Shown here one piece after another: positions 27,812 through 36,148 of a stretch of DNA of 64,000 bases. The position numbers and the translations under genes were made by a program. Below the pieces are notes generated by a model. The model had not been told where the DNA came from and did not search any database. It saw only the letters and a program-made list of their open reading frames with translations. The stretch's first letter is position 1. Every line of letters starts with the position of its first letter. This stretch comes from Rhizobium rhizoryzae (GTDB lineage: Bacteria > Pseudomonadota > Alphaproteobacteria > Rhizobiales > Rhizobiaceae): the NCBI RefSeq assembly GCF_011046895.1, contig NZ_CP049250.1, positions 2,578,501 through 2,642,500 of the forward strand, given 5' to 3'.

Positions 27812-28048
27812 ATGACCATCACTCTCGAAAAGATGCGCGCCGATGTGGCAGCGATCATTCACGAAGATCCCTCCGAGATCGGCTTTGACGACAACCTCAT
27901 GGATCTTGGTCTTGATTCGATGCGGCTAATGAACCTCATCCTCACCTGGCAGGAAGCGGGCGTGGACCTGGATTTCGGCGAATTTGCCGAGGAGTTCACG
28001 TTGAACGGCTGGTGGCGGGCAATCGAGGCGAAGCGGGCAAACGCATGA
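27812..28048 (+). CDS. Stand-alone aryl carrier protein
   Basis: 78 residues from ATG 27812, after AAGGAG. The phosphopantetheine attachment motif is LGLDSMRLM (Ser near residue 37), and the flanking sequence (FDDNLMDLG, FAEEFTLNGWW) matches the ArCP domain of EntB/VibB. After 4'-phosphopantetheinylation it carries DHB as a thioester to the condensation domain of the next protein. No phosphopantetheinyl transferase gene is in the window. It overlaps the NRPS gene by 4 bases. Confidence 0.93.
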   Translation: MTITLEKMRADVAAIIHEDPSEIGFDDNLMDLGLDSMRLMNLILTWQEAGVDLDFGEFAEEFTLNGWWRAIEAKRANA

Positions 28049-31000
28049 GCAGCCTTTCGGCCAAGCCTATCGGATCTGCCATGCCATCCGGCGAGCACTT
28101 GTTGACGGAAGCGCAGGCGGGCTTGTGGTATGTTCAGCAGATCGACCCTTCAAATCCGATCCTCAACGCCAGCCAATATGTCGAATTAGCGGGTGAGCTC
28201 GACATCGACCTTTTCCGCCGCGCTTTCGCGCAGATGGTCGAGGAGGCCGATTGCCTTTCGCTGACATTCCACAGTGGTGCTTTCGGCCCATCGCAACGTC
28301 TTGACGCGATCACACGTCCTTCCCTCGAGATCGTAGATCTTCGTTCGGAGGCGGACCCGGCCTCTGCGGCGCTTGCGCTCATGCAGGCGGATACCGCAAG
28401 GCCGGTCAATCTTGGCCAAGGCCCTGTTGCTCGATTCACCCTCTTCAGGCTGAGCGAAGACAGACATTACTGGTACGAACGGATTCACCATCTGGCGATC
28501 GATGGATACGGGATCGTTCTCGTGACCAACCGTGTTGGCGAAATCTACTCAGGCCTGAAGTCAGGTACCGGAAGGGGCACACCGTTTGCGCCTTTCGCCC
28601 AGGCAATGGACGATGGAGCCGTTTATCTCTCTGACGACAGGCGGCGGCGTGATGCCGAGTTCTGGCGACATGAACTGGCAAACCTGCCCGAAGTGGTGAG
28701 CCTGGCAGGTGGCCGCGCCGTAAGCGAACATTCGTTCCGGCGGGAGACCCGGTTTCTATCCAAAGACCTCTTCGGCGTACTCGTAGCGCGAGCGGAGCAT
28801 GCAAAGGTCACTTGGCCGGATCTTCTAACGGCGCTGGTTGCATCCTATTGCCGTCGTTTTGCGTCGGCTGCCGAGATCGTTGCGGGCGTGCCGCATATGG
28901 GTCGGCTCGGAAGCAAGGCGGCGCGCGTTCCCTGTACCTTGATGAATGTTCTGCCGGTAAGGTTCGAAAACACCGATCATCTGCCGCTTGATGAGGCAGC
29001 TGTCATTCACACGAAACGCCTCATGGCCTGCCGTCGCCACGGCCGTTATCGCAGCGAACAATTGCGCCGCGATCTGGGCTTGATCGGTGGGCAGCGTCGG
29101 CTGTTCGGTCCATTGATCAACGTACAGCCATTCGACATGCCGCCGAAGTTCGATGGTCTTGATGTCAGTCTTCACATCCTGGGCGCCGGGGCAGTGGATG
29201 ATATCACCTTCACGTTCCGGGGTGATGCCAAAACCAGCCTGATGATGGAAGTGGATAGCAATCCGGCCCTCTATAGCGAAGAGGACACCAAAGCGCATTC
29301 GGCAAGGCTGATTGCTTATCTTGAAGACGCTCTGAAGGCGGAGCGTCTGGCCGATGTTGCGCTGGCCAGTCCGTATGAACGCCAACGATATCTGTTCGAT
29401 GCGAACGCCACCTCGCATTCGGTTGAAGATGTCACGCTGGTCGAGTTGATCGAAAGGACGATGAACACGCATCCCAATGCGCCTGCCGTTATCTTCGAAG
29501 GCCAGACGCTGACCTATGCGGAACTGGATCGCCGTAGCCTCGCGCTCGCATCGCAACTTGTCGAGAAAGGGGCCGGACCGGACCGCCTCGTTGCCGTGGC
29601 GCTTCCGCGCTCCCTTGAGCTGATCGTCGCCCTGTTTGCGATCCTCCGGTCCGGCGCAGCTTATCTGCCGCTGGATGTGAGCCATCCCAAGGACCGCCTG
29701 TCGCGCATCCTTTCGTCGGCGCAGCCGGTGGTCATTCTTGGGGTAGAGAATGCTGCGGATCTATTTGACTATGCGCTTCTGCCGCCAAGTCGCTGGCGAT
29801 CAGATGCGCAGCATACGGAATGGCCGGTCGCTACTACCGACAATCTCGCCTACGTGATCTACACGTCCGGCTCCACGGGCGAGCCAAAGGGCGTGATGAT
29901 CGAACACCGAGCTATCGTCAATCGGCTCGTGTGGATGCGTCAGCATTATCGTTTCGGCCCAGCAGATCGCATCCTGCAGAAGACGCCCGCGACATTCGAT
30001 GTTTCGGTCTGGGAGTTCTTTTTGCCCGCGCTGTGCGGCGCGACATTGGTGGTAGCACCGCCGGAAGCGCATCGTGATCCGCTGTCTATCGCGCGCATCA
30101 TCCGCGACGAAAACATCACGACGCTGCATTTCGTGCCGTCCATGCTGTCCGCTTTCATGGCGGAGCCCTCAGTGGAAGGCTTGGAGGTCGCACGCGTCTT
30201 TTGTAGCGGCGAAGAGCTCACCGCCGAGCAGCGCGACCGCTTCCACCGGCTGATCAAGGGCGAACTGCATAATCTTTACGGACCGACGGAAGCGGCTGTC
30301 GATGTCAGCTATTGGGAGGCATCGGCGTCCGATACCTCTTCGCCACTGCCTATCGGCTGGCCGGTCTGGAATACCAGACTCTACGTCCTGGATGATCATC
30401 TTCAGCCATTGCCGCCCGGTGTGGCAGGTCATCTTTACCTCGGTGGCGTTCAATTGGCGCGAGGCTATCTCGGGCGAGACGATCTGACGTCAGACCGTTT
30501 TCTACCGGACCCCTTCATAGAAGGTCAGCGCATCTACAAAACCGGTGACATGGCAAAGCTTCGTGCCGATGGCGCCGTAGTCTATCTCGGTCGGTCTGAT
30601 CATCAGGTCAAAATCCGCGGCCTGCGGATCGAGCTTGGAGAGATCGAGGCGGCTATCATGACCTCTGGTCTGGTGCGCGAGGCCGTCGTGATCGCGCGGG
30701 AGGATCGACCGGGTGACAAGCGCATCGTAGCCTATGTCGTTGCAGATCCATCGCTTGCCATCGAGGCCCTGCGCGAGAGCCTTTCTGCGAAGTTACCGGA
30801 TTACATGATCCCGGCCGCATTCGTCAGGCTGGATGCTCTCCCCGTCACATCGAACGGAAAGCTTGACCGCCGCGCTTTGCCAGCGCCGGTTATCGATATT
30901 TCGGCCGGCCGGCGTGCTTCGTCACCGCTGGAACAGCTTCTGGCCATCCTGTTCAAGGAGATCCTTGAATTGGATGGCGATCCGACCGCGGAGAGCGACT

Positions 31001-31947
31001 TCTTTTCGCTGGGTGGCGATAGTTTGTCAGCGGTTCAGCTATGCCTGCGCATTCGCACCGAAACGGGTACTGATCCGGGCCTTGGTGCAATCTTCGAGCA
31101 TCCGGCCATTTGCGATCTCGCAAAGGTGCTGGAGAAAGCAGGAAGCGACGAGGGGCTCGGTCCGATCATCCGTCTTGTGCGGGGCGACGAGACACTGGCA
31201 CCCGTCTTTCTCATTCATCCGGCAGGTGGCATTGCCTGGGGTTACCGTCATCTGGCCCAGCAACTCGGTCGCCGACCTGTCTACGGCATCCAGTCTCCGA
31301 GGCTTTCGAAAGAGGCGGCTTCGCCGGAAAGCCTGGCATCGCTTGCCGCATCCTATGCGGAGCTGATCCGGCAGAACCACACAGGCATCTATCACCTTGC
31401 AGGCTGGTCGGTTGGCGGCATTCTTGCGCAAGCGGTTGCCGTAGAGCTTCAGCAGCAAGGTTTCGATGTTGGCCTCGTTGCGCTTCTCGACAGCTATCCT
31501 TGTGATTGCTGGCGCGCGGAGCCGGAGCCTGATGAAACGGCAGCGCTGCGGGCGCTGCTGGCCATTGCCGGTCATGATCCGCTTGAACACCCGGAACTCA
31601 TCACGAAGGACGCGATCATCGCATTCTTGAAACAGGACGGCAGCTCGCTGGGCGGACTGCCGGACGCTGCCCTGGACGGAGTTATCCGGTCGGTCCTCGA
31701 TACGAATCGGCTGGTCCGGGGACACTACCACAAACGTTTCGATGGCACGCTCACGCATTTCCGCGCAGCGCTGGATCACAAGGACAAGAACCTGACTCCG
31801 GCGCTCTGGGCTGCCTATTGCGCGGAAGTCGAGACAGTCGATGTCGCATGCCTTCATCCGCAGATGACCTCGGCCGGCGCTGTTCAGACGATCGCGCCTG
31901 AAATCCTGTCCAGCCTCACATTGCTTGAAAAGAAAGGAACCGCCTGA
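28045..31947 (+). CDS. entF: EntF-like nonribosomal peptide synthetase, C-A-T-TE
   Basis: 1300 residues with the EntF domain order and length. The condensation domain has HHLAIDG near 148-154. The adenylation domain has YTSGSTGEPKG near 606-616, and its specificity segments FDVSVWEFF, HFVPSMLSAF, VFCSGE and GPTEAAVDVS match those of serine-activating EntF. The thiolation domain has LGGDSLSAVQ (Ser near 993), and the thioesterase has GWSVGG near 1118. It should join DHB to serine and release (DHB-Ser)n, possibly as the cyclic trimer enterobactin. The oligomer state cannot be read from sequence. It shares one base with the entA start. Confidence 0.94.
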   Translation: MSSLSAKPIGSAMPSGEHLLTEAQAGLWYVQQIDPSNPILNASQYVELAGELDIDLFRRAFAQMVEEADCLSLTFHSGAFGPSQRLDAITRPSLEIVDLRSEADPASAALALMQADTARPVNLGQGPVARFTLFRLSEDRHYWYERIHHLAIDGYGIVLVTNRVGEIYSGLKSGTGRGTPFAPFAQAMDDGAVYLSDDRRRRDAEFWRHELANLPEVVSLAGGRAVSEHSFRRETRFLSKDLFGVLVARAEHAKVTWPDLLTALVASYCRRFASAAEIVAGVPHMGRLGSKAARVPCTLMNVLPVRFENTDHLPLDEAAVIHTKRLMACRRHGRYRSEQLRRDLGLIGGQRRLFGPLINVQPFDMPPKFDGLDVSLHILGAGAVDDITFTFRGDAKTSLMMEVDSNPALYSEEDTKAHSARLIAYLEDALKAERLADVALASPYERQRYLFDANATSHSVEDVTLVELIERTMNTHPNAPAVIFEGQTLTYAELDRRSLALASQLVEKGAGPDRLVAVALPRSLELIVALFAILRSGAAYLPLDVSHPKDRLSRILSSAQPVVILGVENAADLFDYALLPPSRWRSDAQHTEWPVATTDNLAYVIYTSGSTGEPKGVMIEHRAIVNRLVWMRQHYRFGPADRILQKTPATFDVSVWEFFLPALCGATLVVAPPEAHRDPLSIARIIRDENITTLHFVPSMLSAFMAEPSVEGLEVARVFCSGEELTAEQRDRFHRLIKGELHNLYGPTEAAVDVSYWEASASDTSSPLPIGWPVWNTRLYVLDDHLQPLPPGVAGHLYLGGVQLARGYLGRDDLTSDRFLPDPFIEGQRIYKTGDMAKLRADGAVVYLGRSDHQVKIRGLRIELGEIEAAIMTSGLVREAVVIAREDRPGDKRIVAYVVADPSLAIEALRESLSAKLPDYMIPAAFVRLDALPVTSNGKLDRRALPAPVIDISAGRRASSPLEQLLAILFKEILELDGDPTAESDFFSLGGDSLSAVQLCLRIRTETGTDPGLGAIFEHPAICDLAKVLEKAGSDEGLGPIIRLVRGDETLAPVFLIHPAGGIAWGYRHLAQQLGRRPVYGIQSPRLSKEAASPESLASLAASYAELIRQNHTGIYHLAGWSVGGILAQAVAVELQQQGFDVGLVALLDSYPCDCWRAEPEPDETAALRALLAIAGHDPLEHPELITKDAIIAFLKQDGSSLGGLPDAALDGVIRSVLDTNRLVRGHYHKRFDGTLTHFRAALDHKDKNLTPALWAAYCAEVETVDVACLHPQMTSAGAVQTIAPEILSSLTLLEKKGTA

Positions 31948-32723
31948 TGCAGTTGACAGGCATTCAGGGAAAACGCGCTCTTGTCACGGGCGCAGCTGGC
32001 GGCATCGGAGCTGCAGTCGTGAAACTGCTCGTACAAGCGGGCGCTCATGTCGTCGCCACCGATCACAATGCCAATCATCCGCTTGAAATCGGACCAGAAC
32101 ATACGAGCGACGTCACGCTGCTTGAACTCGATGTTCGAGACAGTGCGGCCGTCGATGTGCTGGTCAATGAAATAGAGGATCAGCTTGGACCCATCGATCT
32201 CGGGATCAACGTCGCCGGAATACTGTCCACGACCAAGGTGGTAGACACGGATGATGCATCCTGGCGGAACATTTTTGCGGTCAATACGGATGGCGTTTTT
32301 CATGTCTCGCGCGCTCTTGCGCGTGTCATGCTGCCTCGCAAACGCGGAGCAATGGTCACAGTCAGCTCCAATGCCGCCGGAATTCCAAGGCAGGCAATGG
32401 CGGCCTATGCAGCCTCGAAGGCGGCGGCCACAATGTTTACCCGATGCCTTGGCCTCGAGCTCGCTCCGCACGGCATCCGCTGCAACATCGTCGCGCCCGG
32501 TTCCACCCTCACGCCGATGCAGACGGGCATGTGGGCAGACGAGCGTGGCGCAGAGCGCGTGATTGCGGGACTGCCGGAGCAGTTCAAGACTGGCATTCCA
32601 CTTCAAAAACTCGCGACACCCGAAGATGTCGCGCATTCGGTCCTCTTTCTTCTGTCCGATCAGGCCAGCCACATCACCATGACGGATCTTTATGTCGATG
32701 GTGGCGCGACTATGCGGGCCTGA
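31947..32723 (+). CDS. entA: 2,3-dihydro-2,3-dihydroxybenzoate dehydrogenase
   Basis: 258 residues, a short-chain dehydrogenase. The NAD motif is TGAAGGIGAAV, NVAGI follows, and the catalytic set is Ser in TVSSNAAG plus YAASK. It oxidises 2,3-dihydro-DHB to 2,3-dihydroxybenzoate with NAD+. It starts at the stop of the NRPS gene (TGATG), so translation is probably coupled. Confidence 0.95.
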   Translation: MQLTGIQGKRALVTGAAGGIGAAVVKLLVQAGAHVVATDHNANHPLEIGPEHTSDVTLLELDVRDSAAVDVLVNEIEDQLGPIDLGINVAGILSTTKVVDTDDASWRNIFAVNTDGVFHVSRALARVMLPRKRGAMVTVSSNAAGIPRQAMAAYAASKAAATMFTRCLGLELAPHGIRCNIVAPGSTLTPMQTGMWADERGAERVIAGLPEQFKTGIPLQKLATPEDVAHSVLFLLSDQASHITMTDLYVDGGATMRA

Positions 32724-32807
32724 TCGCAGGCATCTCAAGCTGTCGGGCAGGGTTCAACCCATGCCGTATTTCCTTCGATCCATCACAGTCATCACAGGAT
32801 AAAACCA

Positions 32808-34214
32808 ATGACGAAACTTTCGAGATCAAGCCAAATCACCCTGCGCACCGGAGTGGCACGGGTGGCAATCCTCACGAGTGCCATGTTGTTCGGCATGACC
32901 AGCGCCTTTGCGCAGGTCGCCTTTGAGCAGCCGGAGAAAGACTACAAGGGTCAGGTCCGGCTTGGTTCCGCAACGCGAGGCCAGCCATTGTTCTCGGGCG
33001 GGGAAGTGTCTGTGCAGGGGCAGAACTTCAAACCGGGGCAAAAGGTACAGTTGCTGAAAGGTGCGGTTGCGCTGAGCGAAAACGGTTTCACTGCCGACCA
33101 GGAAGGCAAGTTCGAAGGCAAATTCAAACTACCGGAAAATGCAGTCGTTGGAACTTATCCGCTGATCGTGACGACCGATTCGCCTTATTACGCAGACATT
33201 ACCAAGCTGAAGATCTCGCCGAAGGTCTCGCTGTCCGGTGAGGACAAGTTCACGCTTTCGTCCGAGAAGCTTTCGCCGGGTCTCTACCAGATCGGCATCA
33301 GTGAAAAGAGCAATGCGGTCTTTGTTACGTCCGCGGTCGGTCGCCCACCCGTCAAAACATCTGAGATCCTCAAACTGGATCCTGAGACGCTGAAAGTCGT
33401 TGCGCGGGGAAAGCCTGCTGACGCAAAAGACGGCGGTGTACACGCAGTTTACGGTCTGGGTGTGGACGATGCAAAGGGGACGGTCTGGGTGACCAATACC
33501 CGCCAGAACACAGTTGCCGTCTACAAGCAGTCAGACCTTTCGCTGGTCAAGCAGTTCGAGCCGGGGCTTGCCCAGCATGCGCGTGACGTGAAAATCGATG
33601 AGAAGAATGGCAAGGCCTATGTCAGCCAAGTCGGAGAGCCGGAAGTTGCTGTCTTCGATACCAACACGCTTGAAAAACTACCTTCGGTGAAGATCGAGTC
33701 CAAGGTTCGCGGCGAGAAGTTCTCCCCCGCGAGCATCGATTTCGATCCGGCCAGCGGCAAGGTGTTCGTCATCAGCCTCTCGACCAATGAGGTGGCAATC
33801 ATCGATTCGGTCGCTGGCAAGGTGGACAAGGTTCTGCCGGTGAAGGGTGGTCTTTCTACCATCGGCATCGCGTATGATGCAGCCGACGACCGCATTTTCG
33901 TGGCCGGGCAAGGCAGCGATAATCTGCTGATTCTCGATGGGAAGACGGGCGAGACGCTGCACAATGTTGCAGTGGGCGCTGGTTCGCTCAACGTCACTTT
34001 CGAACCGGTCAAGAAGCATGCTTATGTCAGCAGCCGCGATGCGGGAACGGTGACTGTCGTTGATGCAAACGGCAAGATCGTCGCCAACCTTCCGGTCGCA
34101 CCCTTCGCAAACCACGTGGTGGCAGACGGTAAGGGCGGCGTTTACGCGGTCAACAAGTCCATGAACCCGGACGATCCAAACGGCGACCGCGTCACACTCA
34201 TCACCGCGAAGTAA
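32808..34214 (+). CDS. Exported YncE-like beta-propeller protein
   Basis: 468 residues. A signal peptide ends near SAFAQ (residues 32-36), followed by an Ig-like N-terminal region (GGEVSVQGQNFKPGQKVQLL) of about 90 residues. Then comes a seven-bladed-type propeller with repeats such as GVDDAKGTVWVTN, KIDEKNGKAYVSQ, DFDPASGKVFVIS and AYDAADDRIFVAG. The repeats match E. coli YncE, an iron-repressed periplasmic protein. The gene lies 84 bases after entA on the same strand and ends at a strong terminator, so it is probably in the siderophore transcript. Its role there is inference. Confidence 0.85.
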   Translation: MTKLSRSSQITLRTGVARVAILTSAMLFGMTSAFAQVAFEQPEKDYKGQVRLGSATRGQPLFSGGEVSVQGQNFKPGQKVQLLKGAVALSENGFTADQEGKFEGKFKLPENAVVGTYPLIVTTDSPYYADITKLKISPKVSLSGEDKFTLSSEKLSPGLYQIGISEKSNAVFVTSAVGRPPVKTSEILKLDPETLKVVARGKPADAKDGGVHAVYGLGVDDAKGTVWVTNTRQNTVAVYKQSDLSLVKQFEPGLAQHARDVKIDEKNGKAYVSQVGEPEVAVFDTNTLEKLPSVKIESKVRGEKFSPASIDFDPASGKVFVISLSTNEVAIIDSVAGKVDKVLPVKGGLSTIGIAYDAADDRIFVAGQGSDNLLILDGKTGETLHNVAVGAGSLNVTFEPVKKHAYVSSRDAGTVTVVDANGKIVANLPVAPFANHVVADGKGGVYAVNKSMNPDDPNGDRVTLITAK

Positions 34215-34224
34215 GATACGGAAA

Positions 34225-34253
34225 AGGCTCCGGCGCTCATCGTGCCGGAGCCT
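34225..34253 (+). terminator. Terminator of the siderophore operon
   Basis: Perfect 10-bp stem AGGCTCCGGC / GCCGGAGCCT with a 9-nt loop, preceded by an A-run and followed by CTAAATAAG, 11 bases after the propeller gene. Confidence 0.8.
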
Positions 34254-34281
34254 CTAAATAAGACTCAACATCATTGTTTGC

Positions 34282-34416
34282 TCAGAAGGCGCTATGGCGC
34301 TTTGCGAAGGCTCGGAGATTGGCTTGCTCTCGGCGCAACTCGCTGATGGTGGATGCCACTGTCGCTACAAACATGGTGCTGATCAATCCAGCAAGTGCAA
34401 TCATCGTAACGTACAT
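34282..34416 (-). CDS. Tiny membrane protein, 44 residues
   Basis: Read on the minus strand from ATG 34416, with GGGAG at seven bases spacing. One transmembrane helix (MIALAGLISTMFVATVA) is followed by a basic, helical tail (SELRREQANLRAFAKRHSAF). An ATG at 34422 is in frame but too close to the ribosome-binding site. It lies 33 bases after the 59-residue gene and is probably co-transcribed. The family and role are unknown. Confidence 0.62.
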   Translation of the reverse strand: MYVTMIALAGLISTMFVATVASTISELRREQANLRAFAKRHSAF

Positions 34417-34449
34417 AGGCATCTCCCTTCTGATCAAGGAGCCCTATTC

Positions 34450-34629
34450 TCAGTAATAGGGCTGTCCGTAGTGTTGACTGGTCAGCTGCGTGTACTTCAC
34501 AGCCTGAGTTTCATTTCTGTCCTGGTAGAGTGTCACAGTAGCGGTCATCATGACTGCGATAACGGCGGTCCATACGAGGTTGATCATCGTAATGGTGTCC
34601 GGCATTGCCGTTTTCTTCTTGGCGAACAT
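34450..34629 (-). CDS. Tiny membrane protein, 59 residues
   Basis: Read on the minus strand from ATG 34629, with CGGAG just upstream. A Lys-rich start (MFAKKKTAMPD) is followed by one hydrophobic helix (TMINLVWTAVIAVMMTATVTL) and a polar tail ending HYGQPYY. The orientation is probably N-in. A four-half-site element at about 34714-34751 lies upstream. It is too short for common gene callers and its function is unknown. Confidence 0.65.
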   Translation of the reverse strand: MFAKKKTAMPDTITMINLVWTAVIAVMMTATVTLYQDRNETQAVKYTQLTSQHYGQPYY

Positions 34630-34713
34630 CTCCGAATTCCTTTTTCATGACCAGAACGCGTTAAACGCGAACCGGTTCCGCACCAGTATGAAAGAATGGT
34701 TAAACGACGGGCT

Positions 34714-34751
34714 CTGAAGCGACCCTGAAAGCGCCGTTCATCTGGCGTTCA
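34714..34751 (-). promoter_or_regulatory. Phased 11-bp half-site element, copy A
   Basis: On the plus strand TGAA starts at 34715 and 34726 and TTCA at 34737 and 34748, so all four half-sites are spaced exactly 11 bp. The core TTCATCTGGCGTTCA (34737-34751) is identical in copy B. It lies about 108 bases before the 59-residue gene and overlaps the stop codon of the 32-residue gene. Confidence 0.7.
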
Positions 34752-34847
34752 GGATTCAACCTCGTTCCAGTTCTCACGGATCGCCTCGATTGCGAGTTCC
34801 ACAGCAAATGAAACAAGAACTGCGACAGCCATCAGCAAGATCAACAT
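34749..34847 (-). CDS. Tiny membrane protein, 32 residues
   Basis: Read on the minus strand from ATG 34847, preceded by GGGG at six bases; an in-frame ATG at 34859 would add four residues but abuts GGAG. It has a single transmembrane helix (MLILLMAVAVLVSFAVELA) and an acidic tail (ENWNEVES). Copy B of the phased element lies about 93 bases upstream, and its stop codon forms part of copy A. Function unknown. Confidence 0.55.
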   Translation of the reverse strand: MLILLMAVAVLVSFAVELAIEAIRENWNEVES

Positions 34848-34916
34848 CGTTTTCCCCATCTCCAGTCAGGGCGTCCTTGCCTCTGCCTTGGATGATCCCA
34901 CTTAACCAGAGGGCGT

Positions 34917-34954
34917 CTGAAACGGCCTTGAACGCTGCATTCATCTGGCGTTCA
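34917..34954 (-). promoter_or_regulatory. Phased 11-bp half-site element, copy B
   Basis: TGAA starts at 34918 and 34929 and TTCA at 34940 and 34951, again exactly 11 bp apart. It shares the 15-bp core with copy A and over 50 bp of general similarity. It lies about 93 bases before the 32-residue gene and about 75 bases before coaD on the other strand, so it could serve either. Confidence 0.7.
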
Positions 34955-35028
34955 ACCGCTGCGGGGTGCGCTGTCTTGCGATTTGCGGCAGTCCATGACA
35001 CAAGGCGAACGCGACGCTGGAGGTATGC

Positions 35029-35523
35029 TTGACGAGCGCTTTCTATCCCGGATCCTTCGATCCCATGACAAACGGCCATCTGGATGTGCTTGTTCAGGCG
35101 CTGAATGTTGCCGAGCGCGTCATTGTCGGCATCGGCGTCCATCCCGGCAAGGTGCCTTTGTTCAGCTTCGAAGAGCGTGCCGCCATGATCCGCAGCTCGC
35201 TGACGGAGGCTCTGCCGGACCGTGCGGCTTCGCTGGAGGTGGTTTCCTTCGATGGTCTCGTGATCCATGCAGCGAGAGCGCACAATGCGCGCCTGCTGAT
35301 CCGGGGGCTGCGCGATGGGACAGATTTCGACTACGAAATGCAGATGGCCGGCATGAATGCGCAGATGGCGCCGGACATCCAGACCGTGTTTCTGCCAGCG
35401 AGTGTTTCGTCCAGACCCATAACGGCCACATTGGTTCGCCAGATCGCGAAAATGGGCGGCGATGTAGGCTCGTTCGTACCAGCTTGCGTCGCAGGTGCCT
35501 TGGCATCCCGGTTCGCAAGCTGA
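35029..35523 (+). CDS. coaD: Pantetheine-phosphate adenylyltransferase
   Basis: 164 residues beginning at a TTG codon that follows GGAGG by five bases; no ATG exists in frame nearby. It forms dephospho-CoA from 4'-phosphopantetheine and ATP. The nucleotide-binding motif [16 protein letters not shown] lies near residues 5-20 (H18 of the T/HxGH signature), and [11 protein letters not shown] lies near the C-terminus. It heads the coaD-ppiA-ppiB-queA-tgt gene order. The product CoA is the donor for carrier-protein pantetheinylation, including the siderophore carriers. Confidence 0.95.
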   Translation: MTSAFYPGSFDPMTNGHLDVLVQALNVAERVIVGIGVHPGKVPLFSFEERAAMIRSSLTEALPDRAASLEVVSFDGLVIHAARAHNARLLIRGLRDGTDFDYEMQMAGMNAQMAPDIQTVFLPASVSSRPITATLVRQIAKMGGDVGSFVPACVAGALASRFAS

Positions 35524-35548
35524 CGATCTTTTTCAAACGGAGTTCACC

Positions 35549-36115
35549 ATGAAGCTTCTTTCTCTCGCATTTGCTGGCGCACTGGCCGCAGCCTCGCTCG
35601 CTTCACAAGCCTTTGCGGCTGCCGACGATTTCCTGACAATCCAGCTGAAGAATGGTCCGGTGGTCGTTCAGTTGATGCCGGAAATCGCACCGAAGCATGT
35701 GGCGCAGGTCAAGAAGCTGGCCGCAGAAGGCAAATATAACGATGTTGCCTTTCACCGCGTGATCGACGGTTTCATGGCGCAGACCGGCGACGTGAAGTTC
35801 GGCAACCTGACGAAGGGTTTTGACGCCCGCCGCGCCGGCATGGGCGGTTCCGATCTGCCGAATATTCCTGCCGAATTTTCCAAGGTTCCATTCGAGCGCG
35901 GCACGGTTGGCATGGCGCGTTCGCAGGATCCGAATTCCGCAAACTCGCAGTTCTTCATCATGTTCGCACCGGGCTCGTTCCTCAACGGTCAGTACACCGT
36001 GATCGGCAAGGTCGTTTCCGGCATGGAAAATGTCGACAAGATCAAGCGCGGCGCAGGCGGCAATGGCGAAGTTTCAGATCCCGACCGGATGATCAAGGTC
36101 ACCGTCGGCAAGTAA
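35549..36115 (+). CDS. ppiA: Periplasmic cyclophilin-type peptidyl-prolyl isomerase
   Basis: 188 residues from ATG 35549, after CGGAG. A signal peptide (KLLSLAFAGALAAASLASQAFA) precedes the cyclophilin fold. Active-site blocks are FHRVIDGFMAQTGDV and ANSQFFIMFAPGSFLNGQYTVIG. It accelerates proline cis-trans isomerisation in the periplasm. The adjacent ppiB is its cytoplasmic paralogue, 33 bases downstream. Confidence 0.94.
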   Translation: MKLLSLAFAGALAAASLASQAFAAADDFLTIQLKNGPVVVQLMPEIAPKHVAQVKKLAAEGKYNDVAFHRVIDGFMAQTGDVKFGNLTKGFDARRAGMGGSDLPNIPAEFSKVPFERGTVGMARSQDPNSANSQFFIMFAPGSFLNGQYTVIGKVVSGMENVDKIKRGAGGNGEVSDPDRMIKVTVGK

Positions 36116-36148
36116 AGGGCGGACATTCCGCATAGAAGGAGAGTGACT

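Noticed and set aside
28825..29685. 286-codon minus-strand frame
   Set aside because: Antisense to the NRPS condensation domain with no family signal.
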